DNA of 64,000 nucleotides from Sulfurisoma sediminicola (GTDB lineage: Bacteria > Pseudomonadota > Gammaproteobacteria > Burkholderiales > Rhodocyclaceae). Positions within the stretch are counted from its first letter, which is position 1, and each line of letters opens with the position of its first letter. Position numbers and translations under genes: made by a program. Below are positions 42,213 through 49,504 of the stretch, piece by piece. The DNA lies in NCBI RefSeq assembly GCF_003865015.1, contig NZ_BHVV01000002.1:62001-126000 (forward strand), written 5' to 3'. Under the pieces are notes generated by a model. The model was not told the origin of the DNA. It was given only the letters and a program-made list of their open reading frames with translations, and did no database searches.

Positions 42213-42698
42213 TCAGGCTCCCTGTTGTTTGAAGGCGGCGATGACTTCCGGCGGGGCCTGCACCAGCTCGATCAGCACCCCCTCGCCGCCGATCGGAAAT
42301 TCGTCGCTGGCCTTGGGGTGGAGGAAGCAGATGTCGAAGCCCGCCGCGCCCTTGCGGATGCCGCCGGGAGCGAAGCGCACGCCCTGTGCGGTCAGCCATT
42401 CCACGGCCTTGGCGAGGTCGTCGATCCAGAGGCCGACGTGATTGAGCGGCGTGGTGTGTACCGCGGGTTTTTTCTCGGGGTCGAGCGGCTGCATTAGGTC
42501 GACCTCGACCTTGAACGGCCCGGCGCCCATGGCGCAGATGTCCTCGTCGACGTTCTCGCGCTCCGAGACAAAATTGCCGGTGACGGCCAGCCCGAGCTTG
42601 TCGACCCACAGCGTCTTCAGCCTATCCTTCGACGGTCCGCCGATGGCGATCTGCTGGATGCCCAGCACCTTGAATGGCCTGTCCTGGCTCATGATCAT
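42213..42698 (-). CDS. VOC-family protein, possibly methylmalonyl-CoA epimerase
   Basis: A 161-residue two-module vicinal-oxygen-chelate protein. QQIAIGG begins module 1 and [18 protein letters not shown] module 2; the [22 protein letters not shown] end resembles the HPK..GVLIEL segment of methylmalonyl-CoA epimerases. That would supply the step between PccAB and the mutase, which is otherwise missing here. A glyoxalase-like role is the alternative. The ATG at 42698 overlaps the lgt stop by 4 bases. Confidence 0.65.
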   Translation of the reverse strand: MIMSQDRPFKVLGIQQIAIGGPSKDRLKTLWVDKLGLAVTGNFVSERENVDEDICAMGAGPFKVEVDLMQPLDPEKKPAVHTTPLNHVGLWIDDLAKAVEWLTAQGVRFAPGGIRKGAAGFDICFLHPKASDEFPIGGEGVLIELVQAPPEVIAAFKQQGA

Positions 42699-43471
42699 TT
42701 TCCCCTGACGATCAGCGCGATACCGACGACGATCATCGGCAGGCTCAACCATTGTCCCATGCTGACCATGTAGGACAGGCCGAAGATGCCGGCGTCGGGT
42801 TCGCGGAAGTATTCAGCTGCGAAGCGGAATACGCCGTAGCCGACCAGAAACAGCCCCGAGATCTGACCGACCGGCCGCTGCCGACGCGAGAACCACCAGA
42901 GCAACGCGAACAGCGCGAGGCCTTCGAGCCCGGCCTGGTAGAGCTGTGAGGGATGGCGCGCCTGCATGTCGACCTGAGGGAAAATCATGGCCCACGGAAG
43001 CTCGGGCGAGGCGATGCGCCCCCACAGCTCGCCGTTGATGAAGTTGCCGATGCGACCGGCGCCAAGCCCGAGCGGCACCAGCGGCGCGATGAAGTCGGTG
43101 ACGGCGAGGAAGCGCGAGCCACGCTTGCGGGCGAACAGCAGCATGGCGGCCAGCACGCCGAGGAAGCCGCCGTGGAAGCTCATGCCGCCCTTCCATACCG
43201 CGAGAATTTCGAGCGGATGCGCTAGGTAATAGCCCGGCTCGTAGAACAGCACCTGGCCGAGCCGGCCGCCGACGATCACGCCGAGCACGCCATAGAACAG
43301 CAGGTCGTCGAGATCCTGCGCCGTCATCACGTGCCACGGCTGAGACGTCGCGCGCAGCCGTCCGAGCCAGAGGAAGGCGACGAAGCCGGCGAGGTACATC
43401 AGCCCGTACCAGCGCACGGCCAGCGGCCCGAACGAAACGGCGACGGGGTCGAACTGGGGATGGATCAGCAT
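42695..43471 (-). CDS. lgt: Prolipoprotein diacylglyceryl transferase (Lgt)
   Basis: A 258-residue inner-membrane enzyme with seven segments that attaches diacylglycerol to lipoprotein cysteines. [16 protein letters not shown] and [13 protein letters not shown] are conserved, and [16 protein letters not shown] is the Lgt signature with the essential arginine and asparagine. [13 protein letters not shown] follows. It heads the lgt-VOC-OYE unit. Confidence 0.95.
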   Translation of the reverse strand: MLIHPQFDPVAVSFGPLAVRWYGLMYLAGFVAFLWLGRLRATSQPWHVMTAQDLDDLLFYGVLGVIVGGRLGQVLFYEPGYYLAHPLEILAVWKGGMSFHGGFLGVLAAMLLFARKRGSRFLAVTDFIAPLVPLGLGAGRIGNFINGELWGRIASPELPWAMIFPQVDMQARHPSQLYQAGLEGLALFALLWWFSRRQRPVGQISGLFLVGYGVFRFAAEYFREPDAGIFGLSYMVSMGQWLSLPMIVVGIALIVRGK

Positions 43472-43497
43472 GGTCGGGTGATTCTAACCGCCCGTAG

Positions 43498-43511
43498 AAA
43501 GTCGGCGCTGG
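43498..43511 (+). repeat. Core of the dispersed repeat, truncated, upstream of lgt
   Basis: AAAGTCGGCGCTGG is identical to the start of the dispersed palindromic repeat and recurs in inverse orientation at 46577-46590, at the other side of the cassette array. The palindromic second half is absent. Confidence 0.45.
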
Positions 43512-43542
43512 CGGTACGGTGGTGCGCCGGCCACGGCAGGCC

Positions 43543-43705
43543 GGGCCGCCGCCTCATGGGCTCCCGCCCTGCGGGTTCCCTTGCGCCGGACCGCTCGCCA
43601 GCCGGTCTCGAAACTCGCGGCTGCGCCGCTCAGACATCGAGACCGGACATCCCCGGCGAGCACCCCGGCGCCGCGGCGGTCGCGAAATCGGCGGCAACCC
43701 GGCCT
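43543..43705 (+). repeat. Island-flanking repeat, left copy
   Basis: About 160 bases from GGGCCGCCGCCTCATGGGCT through CTCGCGGCTGCGCCGCTC and CCCCGGCGAGCACCCCG to GGTCGCGAAATCGGC. The same blocks in the same order occur inverted at 47390-47551, with roughly 85 percent identity by eye. The two copies bracket the cassette array and the mazEF pair. No protein is convincingly encoded. Confidence 0.75.
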
Positions 43706-43824
43706 GCCGTGTCCGTCATTTGTCGCAGATGCGTCTGTGCGATCAGCGATACCGTAAGGAGCCGGGCACGTGCGCGGGTATCAAATCGACCCTCAGCGGA
43801 ACTAGCTTGGGTGCGAAAGCAGAC

Positions 43825-43894
43825 GTTCAACGTAGAAGTCACCGGCGCTGCGCGGCCTTATCGCGCGGCGTCCGTGTGGACTGCCGGGTTGGGG
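43825..43894 (-). other. attC site 1
   Basis: Plus-strand boxes GTTCAAC (43825) and GTTGGGG (43888) enclose arms AACGTAGAAGTCACCGGCGC and GCGTCCGTGTGGACTGCC that fold back with unpaired bases on the right arm. The brnA frame ends inside it. Confidence 0.8.
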
Positions 43895-44120
43895 CTTGGC
43901 CATCGACATAAGCGTCAAGAAGCCGACGAATCATGCGTTGGTACTGAGTGTGATGCTTTGTAGCCTCGGACTTGAAGAACTCAATGCTCTTCTTGCTAAG
44001 AGCCAGAGTTACCTTCACGCCTTCTTCACGAAATGCCAATTCGGCTGGCGAAGGGAGGAAGTCGGGAACCACCTGAACCTTGCCAAGGGGCTCATCCGTG
44101 TATTTGATTTTCGCGCTCAT
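43839..44120 (-). CDS. brnA: BrnA-type antitoxin (CopG/ribbon-helix-helix)
   Basis: A 93-residue protein. The core VTLALSKKSIEFFKSEATKH is a short beta strand plus helix typical of ribbon-helix-helix DNA binders, followed by YQRMIRRLLDAYVDGQ as in BrnA antitoxins. It would neutralise the BrnT toxin and repress the operon. The last 18 residues (APTRQSTRTPRDKAAQRR) are encoded by attC site 1, so the native C terminus was probably extended by cassette capture. It overlaps brnT by 29 bases and is downstream of it, the usual brnTA order. Confidence 0.8.
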   Translation of the reverse strand: MSAKIKYTDEPLGKVQVVPDFLPSPAELAFREEGVKVTLALSKKSIEFFKSEATKHHTQYQRMIRRLLDAYVDGQAPTRQSTRTPRDKAAQRR

Positions 44121-44382
44121 AGATTGCCTTTCCTTTGCGCCAATAGCCGGCGCCGATGATTCGAATAACCGAAGCGCGGTAAGTGAACCGCACTGTGAGA
44201 ACACCACCATCGACTTCGCCGAAGCAATAGAACCGCTCTTCGGTCTGGCTGTGTGTCTCGTCCCTGGCAATCACGCGCTGCGGGTCCGCAAAGGCGTATT
44301 GGGCACGGGAGAAGGAGACCCCGTGCTTTTCCTGATTCTCGGCGTCCTTGTCGGGATCCCAATCAAAGCGAGTTTTTGCCAT
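44092..44382 (-). CDS. brnT: BrnT-type ribonuclease toxin
   Basis: A 96-residue BrnT-family toxin, a RelE-like RNase. The N terminus TRFDWDPDKDAENQEKHGVS is the family signature (FxWDxxKxxxNxxKHGVSF), followed by ERFYCFGEVDGGVLTVRFTY and VIRIIGAGYWRKGKAIYE with the C-terminal basic catalytic region. I use the ATG at 44382, the first giving the canonical start. With brnA it forms a stabilising module typical of integron cassettes. Confidence 0.88.
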   Translation of the reverse strand: MAKTRFDWDPDKDAENQEKHGVSFSRAQYAFADPQRVIARDETHSQTEERFYCFGEVDGGVLTVRFTYRASVIRIIGAGYWRKGKAIYERENQIHG

Positions 44383-44434
44383 GGATACAGAGTAGCACCA
44401 GCCCATACAAAACGCCATACGGAGATATGGCGAG

Positions 44435-44500
44435 CCTCAACGTAGAAGTGAGCGGACTGCGCGATAATCCGCGCAGGTCCCCTCGACTGCCGGGTTGGGC
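44435..44500 (-). other. attC site 2
   Basis: Boxes CCTCAAC (44435) and GTTGGGC (44494). Arms GTGAGCGGACTGCGCG and CGCGCAGGTCCCCTCGAC pair with two extra G residues on the right arm, the usual pattern of extrahelical bases. Confidence 0.85.
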
Positions 44501-44560
44501 GTCTCTGGCGTTCCTCTGTTTGCGATGTTGTTCGTTACGAACGGCATGCTTTTCTCGTCC

Positions 44561-45163
44561 CTATTCGTCGTCATTCAGGATGCTGGCCTTGGCGTAGAAG
44601 CCGATGCGCAGATAGGTGCCAAGCGAATCTGGCAACGAACTCTCCCGCGTGGTGATCGCCGTGACTCGATATTTCCCGGGCCGGAGTTTCTGATGGATGA
44701 TTCTGCGCATCACCAAATTACCGCCGGCATACCGGCTTTCTGTGTCAATGGTTTGTTCCGTCACCAAGGCAGGCGCTGCTGAGACATTAAGTAGCTTCTC
44801 CACTTTGATGTGCACTGGCACCACGACACTCGGATGGGGGTACATACCGTTGTTGAGTTTGTCGCGCCCGCCACTAATGAATTGCCAGTTCTTGTCGTCA
44901 TCTCGCCAAGATTGGTCCTTGGCATCTGGATCGTTCTTGTTGCCGAATCCGATATCGAACTCGTACACCCGGTACTCGGTGACAATGAAGTCAACTTCAA
45001 TACGGCTGCCTTTCGGGGCAATATCCCATTTGAAGAAGCGACCGGGCGGAATCGTCGGAATGCCTATTTCTGCATAGGCCCATGTGGAAAGCAGTGGAAA
45101 CAGTGCCAGCAATGCCAACAGGCTGCGTTTGCTTCGTATGACATGCTCCTTCTTGTTGTTCAT
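44561..45163 (-). CDS. Cassette-encoded exported protein, unknown function
   Basis: A 200-residue protein. The ATG at 45163 gives a signal peptide (KRSLLALLALFPLLSTWAYA) cleaved near residue 31. The mature part starts IPTIPPGRFFKWDIAPKGSR and is beta-rich (IEVDFIVTEYRVYEFDIGFG), like small periplasmic proteins of the DUF5625 type, though I could not confirm this. It ends 61 bases before attC site 2 on its 3' side, as expected for a cassette gene. Confidence 0.75.
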   Translation of the reverse strand: MNNKKEHVIRSKRSLLALLALFPLLSTWAYAEIGIPTIPPGRFFKWDIAPKGSRIEVDFIVTEYRVYEFDIGFGNKNDPDAKDQSWRDDDKNWQFISGGRDKLNNGMYPHPSVVVPVHIKVEKLLNVSAAPALVTEQTIDTESRYAGGNLVMRRIIHQKLRPGKYRVTAITTRESSLPDSLGTYLRIGFYAKASILNDDE

Positions 45164-45263
45164 TGGTTGTCCCGTAGCTTGGTGATTTCCACCGTTTTCC
45201 CCTCGCATGTCGAATCGCAGCCGACCGTCACCGATGTTACTTAGCCCTGGTCGTGACTAAGGC

Positions 45264-45331
45264 GCCCAACGTTTGAATTCGCCGGCCTATGCGGCTTTAT
45301 GCGCAAGGTCCGGTGGAATGATGGGTTGGGC
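45264..45331 (-). other. attC site 3
   Basis: Fully complementary boxes GCCCAAC (45264) and GTTGGGC (45325), with arms GAATTCGCCGG and CCGGTGGAATG pairing apart from one extra base on the right. Confidence 0.88.
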
Positions 45332-45344
45332 TGCCAATTGCATC

Positions 45345-45938
45345 CTATCGATCGAGGCGAGGAAACCGCGCCCATGGTTCCTTCATGCCAAAAATAGGCA
45401 AGCCCAGGATTACATCTGCATGGTAGTTCTGAAGCTTGGCAATCAACGAGTGATCATGCGACAACGCAAAATAGACATTTTGCTGCGTTCCACCTAGGCC
45501 GAAGTAAGGCAACGACCAGTAGGTTTCACTGACTTGTGTACATGCCAGAGTCTGCTTAATACAGAAACAGCCTTCGAGTTCGTGCAGGCCAGCTAGATTG
45601 CCGTCGGGAACTACACGGAGGGTGATGAAAGCATCTCCATTGCGATCGAGCCGCCGTGTACGAACACTCAAAGAAACAGTTTGAGCATTACTGGAAATGT
45701 TCAATGCGGAGGTAAGCAACAGTGGCTGACTGTTTCCGCCATCGGCTCCAATTACCACCCCTTCATTGGAATATGTGCCATCGACCGCTTTGCACTCGGG
45801 GCCTAAGGCTAGTGGCTCTCCCCAAGCACTGGAGGGGTATTCCAAATCGGCCACCAACGGTGCATGAACAGTGACGCAGCCCTGCGAGATTGCTGCAACC
45901 AAAAACGATGCGCATAGCCGCCCCCGCAATCGGTTCAT
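45345..45938 (-). CDS. Cassette-encoded putative lipoprotein, unknown function
   Basis: A 197-residue protein starting MNRLRGRLCASFLVAAISQG and then Cys21, which could be lipidated (ISQGC is a weak lipobox). The mature part contains YSNEGVVIGADGGNSQPLLL and GCFCIKQTLACTQVSETYWS with four cysteines. No family recognised. It stops 14 bases before attC site 3 and starts 7 bases inside from attC site 4, filling its cassette. Confidence 0.7.
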   Translation of the reverse strand: MNRLRGRLCASFLVAAISQGCVTVHAPLVADLEYPSSAWGEPLALGPECKAVDGTYSNEGVVIGADGGNSQPLLLTSALNISSNAQTVSLSVRTRRLDRNGDAFITLRVVPDGNLAGLHELEGCFCIKQTLACTQVSETYWSLPYFGLGGTQQNVYFALSHDHSLIAKLQNYHADVILGLPIFGMKEPWARFPRLDR

Positions 45939-45944
45939 GTGGCA

Positions 45945-46001
45945 GCCCAACGCAAAAGTCAGCGGCGCCGGCACGGCGTCCGATGCACTGCCGGGTTAGG
46001 T
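45945..46001 (-). other. attC site 4
   Basis: Boxes GCCCAAC (45945) and GTTAGGT (45995). Arms GTCAGCGGCGCCGG and CGGCGTCCGATGCACTGC pair with two extra bases on the right arm. The two boxes are not complementary to each other but each matches the box of its neighbouring cassette. Confidence 0.85.
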
Positions 46002-46024
46002 GGCTGGTCACTACGGAGAGAGAT

Positions 46025-46351
46025 ATGCAAGCAGCGAATTACGCACCGATTTACGCGGCCTGCCTTTACCCTGAACTGGCAGAGGGCTTTAGGACGAAAG
46101 GATGGGCGCTGGCTGTTCACGGAAGCCTCTCGCGTGACTTTGATCTTGTGGCGATTCCGTGGCACCACGAACCTGTCAGACCGCAGCAGTGCGTTGATAG
46201 CGTTTGCCACTACCACGGTATGAAGCAGATCGGGCCAGCGGTGACGAAGGCGCACGGACGGATGGTGTTCACGCTGGCGCTCAGTTTCGGGGAGTGCTTC
46301 CTCGATCTTTCGTTCATGCCGACGACACCTAACGTAATGTCTGGCGCCTAA
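46025..46351 (+). CDS. Cassette-encoded small protein, opposite orientation
   Basis: A 108-residue protein on the plus strand, opposite to the other cassette genes. GWALAVHGSLSRDFDLVAIP has the G-S-x(7)-D-x-D look of a minimal nucleotidyltransferase, and AFGECFLDLS-like FGECFLDLSF a later strand; small phage and cassette proteins of this type are common and uncharacterised. The last five codons lie in the truncated attC (AACGTAATGTCTGGCGCC). Confidence 0.65.
   Translation: MQAANYAPIYAACLYPELAEGFRTKGWALAVHGSLSRDFDLVAIPWHHEPVRPQQCVDSVCHYHGMKQIGPAVTKAHGRMVFTLALSFGECFLDLSFMPTTPNVMSGA
46327..46350 (-). other. Half attC site at array edge
   Basis: ACCTAAC (46327-46333) and the arm GTAATGTCTGGCGCC are present, but no complementary arm or GTTRRRY box follows. 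The break is immediately followed by AAAGTCGG, the first bases of the dispersed-repeat core. This marks a truncation on the side where the integrase and attI would have been. Confidence 0.65.
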
Positions 46352-46603
46352 AAGTCGGAAAACTTTCCGACACTAGGCTGGCTAATTCATCCGCATGACC
46401 GCGTGTCACTGCCGAATCAGAAGGTTGTGTCAATTTAGCAGGACCTAATACAGCGATCGCGTGTCGACCGGACGCATTCTGCTCCGCATGGCGGCCGCTG
46501 ACAATGCTCTCGGCATCAATGAACGGCCGCTTCGTGGGAATTAGGCCAGAGTCCGCTCTTGGCCGAGTGCCGCTGTCCCACCAGCGCCGACTTTCACGCA
46601 GGA
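46352..46603. other. Spacer between cassette array and mazF
   Basis: Holds a perfect 8-bp palindrome GTCGGAAA/TTTCCGAC (46354-46371) and an inverted dispersed-repeat core CCAGCGCCGACTTTC (46577-46591). No gene seen. TTGGCCGAGTGCCG at 46558 recurs as CTGGCCGAGTGCCG at 47344, on the other side of mazEF. Confidence 0.4.
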
Positions 46604-46930
46604 CTATTCCTCGAACGTATCGCGCAACACGCCCAGGAGCGCGGACAGGGTTGCTGCATCCACCTTGCCCATGCGCTTGACGAGCCGCGCCTTGTCGAGC
46701 GCACGCATCTGTTCGGGCAGGATCAAGCCCTTCTTGCCGCCGAAGCTGACGGGAATGCGGAACGGTGCCGGATGACTGCCGGTGGTCATGGGGGCGATCA
46801 GCACGGTGCGGAGCCAGTCATGAATTTCGGGAGGCGAGACGATCACGCAGGGGCGCGTCTTCTGGATTTCGGCACCCATGGTTGGATCGAGCGCGGCCAG
46901 CCAGATGTCGCCGCGTTTCACCTTCACCAT
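46604..46930 (-). CDS. mazF: MazF/PemK-family endoribonuclease toxin
   Basis: A 108-residue toxin. KVKRGDIWLAALDPTMGAEI and KTRPCVIVSPPEIHDW are the start of the PemK/MazF barrel; VLIAPMTTGSHPAPFRIPVS and MRALDKARLVKRMGKVD follow with the conserved arginine/serine-threonine sites. It cleaves mRNA when freed of the antitoxin. It overlaps mazE by 7 bases. Confidence 0.92.
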   Translation of the reverse strand: MVKVKRGDIWLAALDPTMGAEIQKTRPCVIVSPPEIHDWLRTVLIAPMTTGSHPAPFRIPVSFGGKKGLILPEQMRALDKARLVKRMGKVDAATLSALLGVLRDTFEE

Positions 46931-47175
46931 TTCAATTCCGCATCCCCTGCGTTGGCGAATTCCGGCCAGACCGGAACATCGGCGCCTTGCGCGGCGATCT
47001 CGCGTGCCGCGTCGGCCCAGCCGGCACGCGGCTGGTGATCCTGAATGGGGCGCAGAACGATGGTGCCGTTCTCCACGGAGATATCGACCTCGGCGTCCAG
47101 GCCGGTTTCGGCCAGCATGGGCTTCGGGATCAATACTCCTTGTGAATTGCCGATCTTGCGAATGGCGGTGCGCAT
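46924..47175 (-). CDS. mazE: MazE/AbrB-family antitoxin
   Basis: An 83-residue antitoxin. The N-terminal half RKIGNSQGVLIPKPMLAETG is the AbrB/MazE swapped-hairpin DNA-binding domain; the C-terminal half binds toxin. The start at the second ATG (47175) is preferred since AGGAG lies 6 bases before it but directly abuts the first ATG. It is upstream of mazF in one operon, 0.6 kb beyond the cassette array. Confidence 0.88.
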   Translation of the reverse strand: MRTAIRKIGNSQGVLIPKPMLAETGLDAEVDISVENGTIVLRPIQDHQPRAGWADAAREIAAQGADVPVWPEFANAGDAELKW

Positions 47176-47201
47176 GGTCATCTCCTGCGATGTTTTACAT
47201 T

Positions 47202-47215
47202 GTTATAACTATACG
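47202..47215 (-). promoter_or_regulatory. Putative mazEF promoter/operator
   Basis: The palindrome GTTATAAC (47202-47209) overlaps a minus-strand TATAGT -10-like box, 27 bases upstream of mazE. MazE-type antitoxins repress at such palindromes; inferred only. Confidence 0.4.
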
Positions 47216-47389
47216 CCGTGAGCGCAAAATAGCAAAGGCAGCTTGGCTCGCGTTATTGTTGAGCTGCCGACCGAAAAAACGCCGATAGCATCCCCGTAGT
47301 CCGCCCATTGTCCGCTTCGGGGGACAGTGATTAATGGTCGCACCTGGCCGAGTGCCGTCAATTTCGCCGAACTACAGAGCAGGCCGAGG

Positions 47390-47551
47390 GCCGGGGTGCG
47401 GCCGATTTTCGCGACCGCCGCCGCGACGGGGTGCTCGCCGGGGGGGTCCGGTCTCGTTGTTTGAGCGGCGCAGCCGCGAGTTTAGAGGCCGGCCGGCGGG
47501 CGCGCCGGCGCAAGGGCACCCGCAGGGCGGGAGCGCATGAGGCGGCGGCCC
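47390..47551 (-). repeat. Island-flanking repeat, right copy
   Basis: Inverted copy of 43543-43705: read on the minus strand it gives GGGCCGCCGCCTCATGCGCT, CTCGCGGCTGCGCCGCTC and CCCCGGCGAGCACCCCG in the same order. It lies between mazE and ilvD in a 480-base stretch without genes; 47216-47389 shows nothing recognisable. Confidence 0.75.
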
Positions 47552-47604
47552 GACCCTTGGCCTGCGGTCTAGGCAAGCGCGGGGCTTTCGGTCCGGCCTT
47601 GGGC

Positions 47605-47610
47605 TAGAAT
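47605..47610 (+). promoter_or_regulatory. Putative -10 box for ilvD
   Basis: TAGAAT about 47 bases before the ilvD ATG, with no clear -35. A CAGGAGA ribosome site precedes the ATG. Confidence 0.4.
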
Positions 47611-47656
47611 TATCCGTTCGTTCCCGGCCGCCCGCGCCGCCCGCAGGAGATACCCC

Positions 47657-49504
47657 ATGCCCGCCTACCGTTCCCGCACATCCACCCACGGCCGCAACAT
47701 GGCCGGCGCCCGCTCGCTGTGGCGCGCCACCGGCATGAAGGACGGCGACTTCGGCAAGCCCATCATCGCCGTGGTCAATTCCTTCACCCAGTTCGTGCCG
47801 GGCCACGTGCACCTTAAGGACCTCGGCCAGATGGTGGCGCGCGAGATCGAGGCGGCCGGCGGCGTGGCCAAGGAATTCAACACCATCGCCGTCGACGACG
47901 GCATTGCCATGGGCCACGGCGGCATGCTCTATTCGCTGCCTTCGCGCGAGCTGATCGCCGACTCGGTCGAGTACATGGTCAATGCCCATTGCGCCGACGC
48001 CATGGTGTGCATCTCCAACTGCGACAAGATCACCCCGGGCATGCTGATGGCCAGCCTGCGCCTCAACATCCCGACCGTGTTCGTTTCCGGCGGGCCGATG
48101 GAGGCGGGGAAGGTCAAGTGGCACGGCGAATACCGCATGGTCGATCTCGTCGATGCGATGATCGAGGCGGCCGACAGCAAGAACAGCGATGCCGAAGTGA
48201 ATGCGCTGGAGCGCTCGGCCTGCCCGACCTGCGGTTCCTGCTCGGGCATGTTCACCGCCAACTCGATGAACTGTCTGACCGAGGCGCTGGGCCTCTCGCT
48301 GCCGGGCAACGGTTCGTTGCTGGCGACCCATGCCGACCGCCGCATGCTCTTCCTCAAGGCTGGCCGACTGGCCGTCGAACTTTGCCAGCGCTGGTACGAG
48401 CAGGACGACGCCTCCGTCCTGCCGCGCAACATCGCCTCGTTCTCCGCCTTCGAGAACGCCATCGCCCTCGACATCGCCATGGGCGGCTCGACCAACACCG
48501 TGCTGCATCTGCTGGCCGCCGCGCAGGAAGCCGGCGTCGACTTCACCATGGCCGACATCGACCGCATGTCGCGCAACGTGCCCTGCCTGGCCAAGGTCGC
48601 GCCGGCGACGCAGAAGTACCACATGGAGGACGTGCATCGCGCCGGCGGCATCATGGCCATACTCGGCGAGCTCGACCGCGCCGGCCTCATCAACCGCGAC
48701 TGCCCGACGGTGCTCTACAAGACGCTGGGCGAGGCGCTCGACTGCTGCGACGTGAAGCGCAACGGCGACAGGGCCGTGCATGACTTCTACCGCGCCGCGC
48801 CGGGTGGCGTGCCGACGCAGGAGGCCTTCTCGCAGGACCGCCGCTATCGCACGCTCGACCTCGACCGGGCCGGCGGCTGCATTCGCGACTACGACAACGC
48901 CTACACCAAGGAAGGCGGCCTCGCCGTGCTCTTCGGCAACATCGCCGAGAAGGGCTGCATCGTCAAGACCGCGGGTGTCGACGAGAGCGTCTGGAAATTC
49001 AGCGGCCGGGCGCGGGTCTGCGAATCGCAGGACGAGGCCGTCGAAAAGATCCTCGGCGGACAGATCGTCGCCGGCGATGTCGTGGTGATCCGCTACGAGG
49101 GACCCAAGGGCGGCCCCGGCATGCAGGAGATGCTCTACCCGACCTCGTATCTCAAGTCGATGGGGCTGGGCAAGCAGTGCGCGCTGCTCACCGACGGCCG
49201 CTTCTCCGGCGGCACCTCGGGTTTGAGCATCGGCCACGCCTCGCCCGAAGCGGCGGCAGGCGGTGCCATCGGCCTGGTCGAGGAGGGCGACACCATCGAG
49301 ATCGACATCCCCCACCGCCGCATCCACCTCGCCGTGGAAAACTCGGTGCTGGCGGCACGGCGCGCGGCGATGGAGGCGAAGGGTGCGGCCGCGTGGAAGC
49401 CCGTCGGCCGCGTGCGCGCGGTATCGGCGGCGCTGCTGGCGTATGCCGCGATGACCACCAGCGCCGATACCGGCGCGGTGCGCGACGTGACGCAACTGCA
49501 GTGA
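47657..49504 (+). CDS. ilvD: Dihydroxy-acid dehydratase (IlvD)
   Basis: A 615-residue iron-sulfur enzyme of valine, leucine and isoleucine synthesis. [40 protein letters not shown] and [19 protein letters not shown] carry the three cluster cysteines; [20 protein letters not shown] is the C-terminal signature. Length matches the long (615-620) type that holds a 4Fe-4S cluster in enterobacteria. It overlaps the next gene by one base at TGATGA. Confidence 0.96.
   Translation: MPAYRSRTSTHGRNMAGARSLWRATGMKDGDFGKPIIAVVNSFTQFVPGHVHLKDLGQMVAREIEAAGGVAKEFNTIAVDDGIAMGHGGMLYSLPSRELIADSVEYMVNAHCADAMVCISNCDKITPGMLMASLRLNIPTVFVSGGPMEAGKVKWHGEYRMVDLVDAMIEAADSKNSDAEVNALERSACPTCGSCSGMFTANSMNCLTEALGLSLPGNGSLLATHADRRMLFLKAGRLAVELCQRWYEQDDASVLPRNIASFSAFENAIALDIAMGGSTNTVLHLLAAAQEAGVDFTMADIDRMSRNVPCLAKVAPATQKYHMEDVHRAGGIMAILGELDRAGLINRDCPTVLYKTLGEALDCCDVKRNGDRAVHDFYRAAPGGVPTQEAFSQDRRYRTLDLDRAGGCIRDYDNAYTKEGGLAVLFGNIAEKGCIVKTAGVDESVWKFSGRARVCESQDEAVEKILGGQIVAGDVVVIRYEGPKGGPGMQEMLYPTSYLKSMGLGKQCALLTDGRFSGGTSGLSIGHASPEAAAGGAIGLVEEGDTIEIDIPHRRIHLAVENSVLAARRAAMEAKGAAAWKPVGRVRAVSAALLAYAAMTTSADTGAVRDVTQLQ

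Larger units (their letters stand above)
43825..46333 (-). mobile_element. Integron gene-cassette array without integrase (CALIN-type)
   Basis: Four complete attC sites (43825-43894, 44435-44500, 45264-45331, 45945-46001) and one half site (46327-46333 with its arm) separate four short inserts of 320-770 bases, each with one or two small genes. R-type boxes follow RYYYAAC/GTTRRRY. The extra unpaired bases lie in the right arm on the plus strand, so the sites are oriented on the minus strand, the strand of most cassette genes. Junctions agree with the cassette rule: the box at one junction is complementary to the box that closes the neighbouring cassette (GTTAGGT at 45995 with ACCTAAC at 46327; GTTGGGC with GCCCAAC). 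No intI or attI is visible. The region is clearly lower in GC than its surroundings. Confidence 0.85.

Noticed and set aside
43519-43911. Open frame left of brnA sharing peptide stretches with a frame antisense to ilvD
   Set aside because: The shared peptides come from the inverted DNA repeat (43543-43705 and 47390-47551), not from homologous proteins.
43825-46333. Plus-strand orientation of the cassette array, suggested by the plus-strand gene at 46025-46351
   Set aside because: In all four complete sites the unpaired extra bases are on the right arm of the plus strand, which corresponds to a minus-strand attC, and the other cassette genes end next to their attC on the minus strand.
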